A program made the translations under genes and the position numbers. The notes below the pieces were generated by a model that was not told where the DNA came from, ran no database searches, and worked only from the letters and a program-made list of their open reading frames with translations. From Ignavibacteria bacterium (lineage in GTDB: Bacteria; Bacteroidota; Ignavibacteria; OLB7), in assembly GCA_020635205.1 (NCBI GenBank), contig JACKAE010000003.1:682001-746000 (forward strand): a stretch of DNA of 64,000 nucleotides, read 5' to 3'. This document shows positions 63,462 to 64,000 of the stretch, piece after piece. Every line of letters begins with the position of its first letter. The first letter of the stretch is position 1.

Positions 63462-63869
63462 TTACACTTCCCGATATTCCGCAACCCACTCTTTGATATA
63501 GTCGGAAATAGCTGTAGTTGGAGCACCGGGAGTGAAAAGTTTGCCTACTCCTACTTCAGCTAATGCCGCAATGTCTTGGTCAGACATGATTCCTCCCCCT
63601 GTCAACAGCACATCGTTAAGTCCCTTTTCGTTCATCAACTGACGAACCTTTGGGAAGATTGTCATGTGAGCACCGGATAAGAGGCTGATGCCAATCACAT
63701 CCACGTCTTCTTGGAGTGCTGCCTCCACAATCATCTCTGGCGTCTGCCGCAGACCGGTGTAGATAACCTCCATCCCCGCATCGCGGAGTGCGGCGGCAAT
63801 CACTTTTGCTCCGCGGTCGTGTCCGTCAAGACCAGCTTTTGCGATCAATACTCGGATTTTTCGATCCAT
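63462..63869 (-). CDS. Cobalamin-binding subunit of a methylmalonyl-CoA mutase-type enzyme
   Basis: A 135-residue stand-alone B12-binding domain with the cobalamin-binding DxHxxG at residues 15-20 (LDGHDRGAKV), followed by DVDVIGISLLSGAH with the Ser-x-Leu motif and LLTGGGIMSDQD with the GG motif. These are the signature elements of the small/C-terminal domain of adenosylcobalamin mutases. The large catalytic subunit is not in the window, so it should lie beyond the right edge or elsewhere. It would help convert methylmalonyl-CoA and succinyl-CoA, or act in a related acyl-CoA mutase. Confidence 0.9.
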   Translation of the reverse strand: MDRKIRVLIAKAGLDGHDRGAKVIAAALRDAGMEVIYTGLRQTPEMIVEAALQEDVDVIGISLLSGAHMTIFPKVRQLMNEKGLNDVLLTGGGIMSDQDIAALAEVGVGKLFTPGAPTTAISDYIKEWVAEYREV

Positions 63870-64000
63870 AGTCCTTACCTCTTATTGAATTCTTGAACTG
63901 GGGAAATTACAAAGAAACGGGAATGTGGATCGATAACAGTCAGCATCTGAGAGGAAAGAAGGGGAAGAAACTACAGAAGATCGTAGGCATAGGCTGGTGG

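Overview
The window looks like a stretch of chromosome from a member of the Bacteroidota/Chlorobi group, probably an early branch such as Kapabacteria, Ignavibacteria or Chlorobi; the exact lineage is inference. The signs are Por-type (type IX) secretion C-terminal sorting domains on three exported proteins, a TonB-dependent receptor with a carboxypeptidase-like N-terminal domain paired with a DUF4249 lipoprotein, HprK kinase with no phosphotransferase genes nearby, and a Bacteroidota-type integrase. Many starts have clear GGAG-like ribosome binding sites, which is less typical of core Bacteroidia.

Layout. 1-6000 (+): end of a TPR-like protein, MsrP, an ECF sigma/anti-sigma pair whose anti-sigma carries an outer-membrane-barrel-like C-terminus, and a secreted protein. 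6100-15700 (-): DUF4249/TonB receptor pair, a glycosyltransferase, a 1310-residue decapeptide-repeat protein with recent 150-bp duplications, and a type IX cargo protein. 16238-23179 (-): a tetR-tolC-adaptor-RND efflux operon. 23381-27526 (-): peptide-type ABC importer (binding protein and two permeases, no ATPases). 27665-28975 (-): a second sigma/anti-sigma pair. 29399-33672 (-): HprK, a doubly frameshifted outer-membrane protein gene, HPF, an outer-membrane protein and XerC/D. 33856-36024 (+): a secreted RCC1-repeat protein.

36225-48863 is a 12.6-kb integrated element in the 3' end of tRNA-Lys. A 14-bp copy of the tRNA end bounds the left side, and the tRNA's apparent original terminator is now stranded outside that left end. 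It encodes a tyrosine integrase, an excisionase-like protein, a rolling-circle (HUH) Rep, a terminase-small-subunit-like HTH protein, a single-chain MmeI-type restriction-modification enzyme and exported cargo proteins. Paired GTTGTAC repeats with 12-bp period lie near both ends and look like integrase arm sites. No relaxase, type IV secretion or capsid genes are seen, so an integrated plasmid or a phage-satellite-like island is the best reading. This is the most interesting object in the window.

49020-63869 (-): housekeeping and envelope genes: dxs, zinc-ribbon protein, S66 and M61 peptidases, thioredoxin-like protein, GATase-like secreted protein, hflX, purine nucleoside phosphorylase, a membrane glycosyltransferase, lptE-like lipoprotein, a sigma-54 activator lacking a receiver domain, and a cobalamin-binding mutase subunit. 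Intergenic spaces contain at least three families of dispersed structured repeats: a three-hairpin element, a perfect palindrome family, and a 136-143-bp GC-rich unit found as two tandem pairs.
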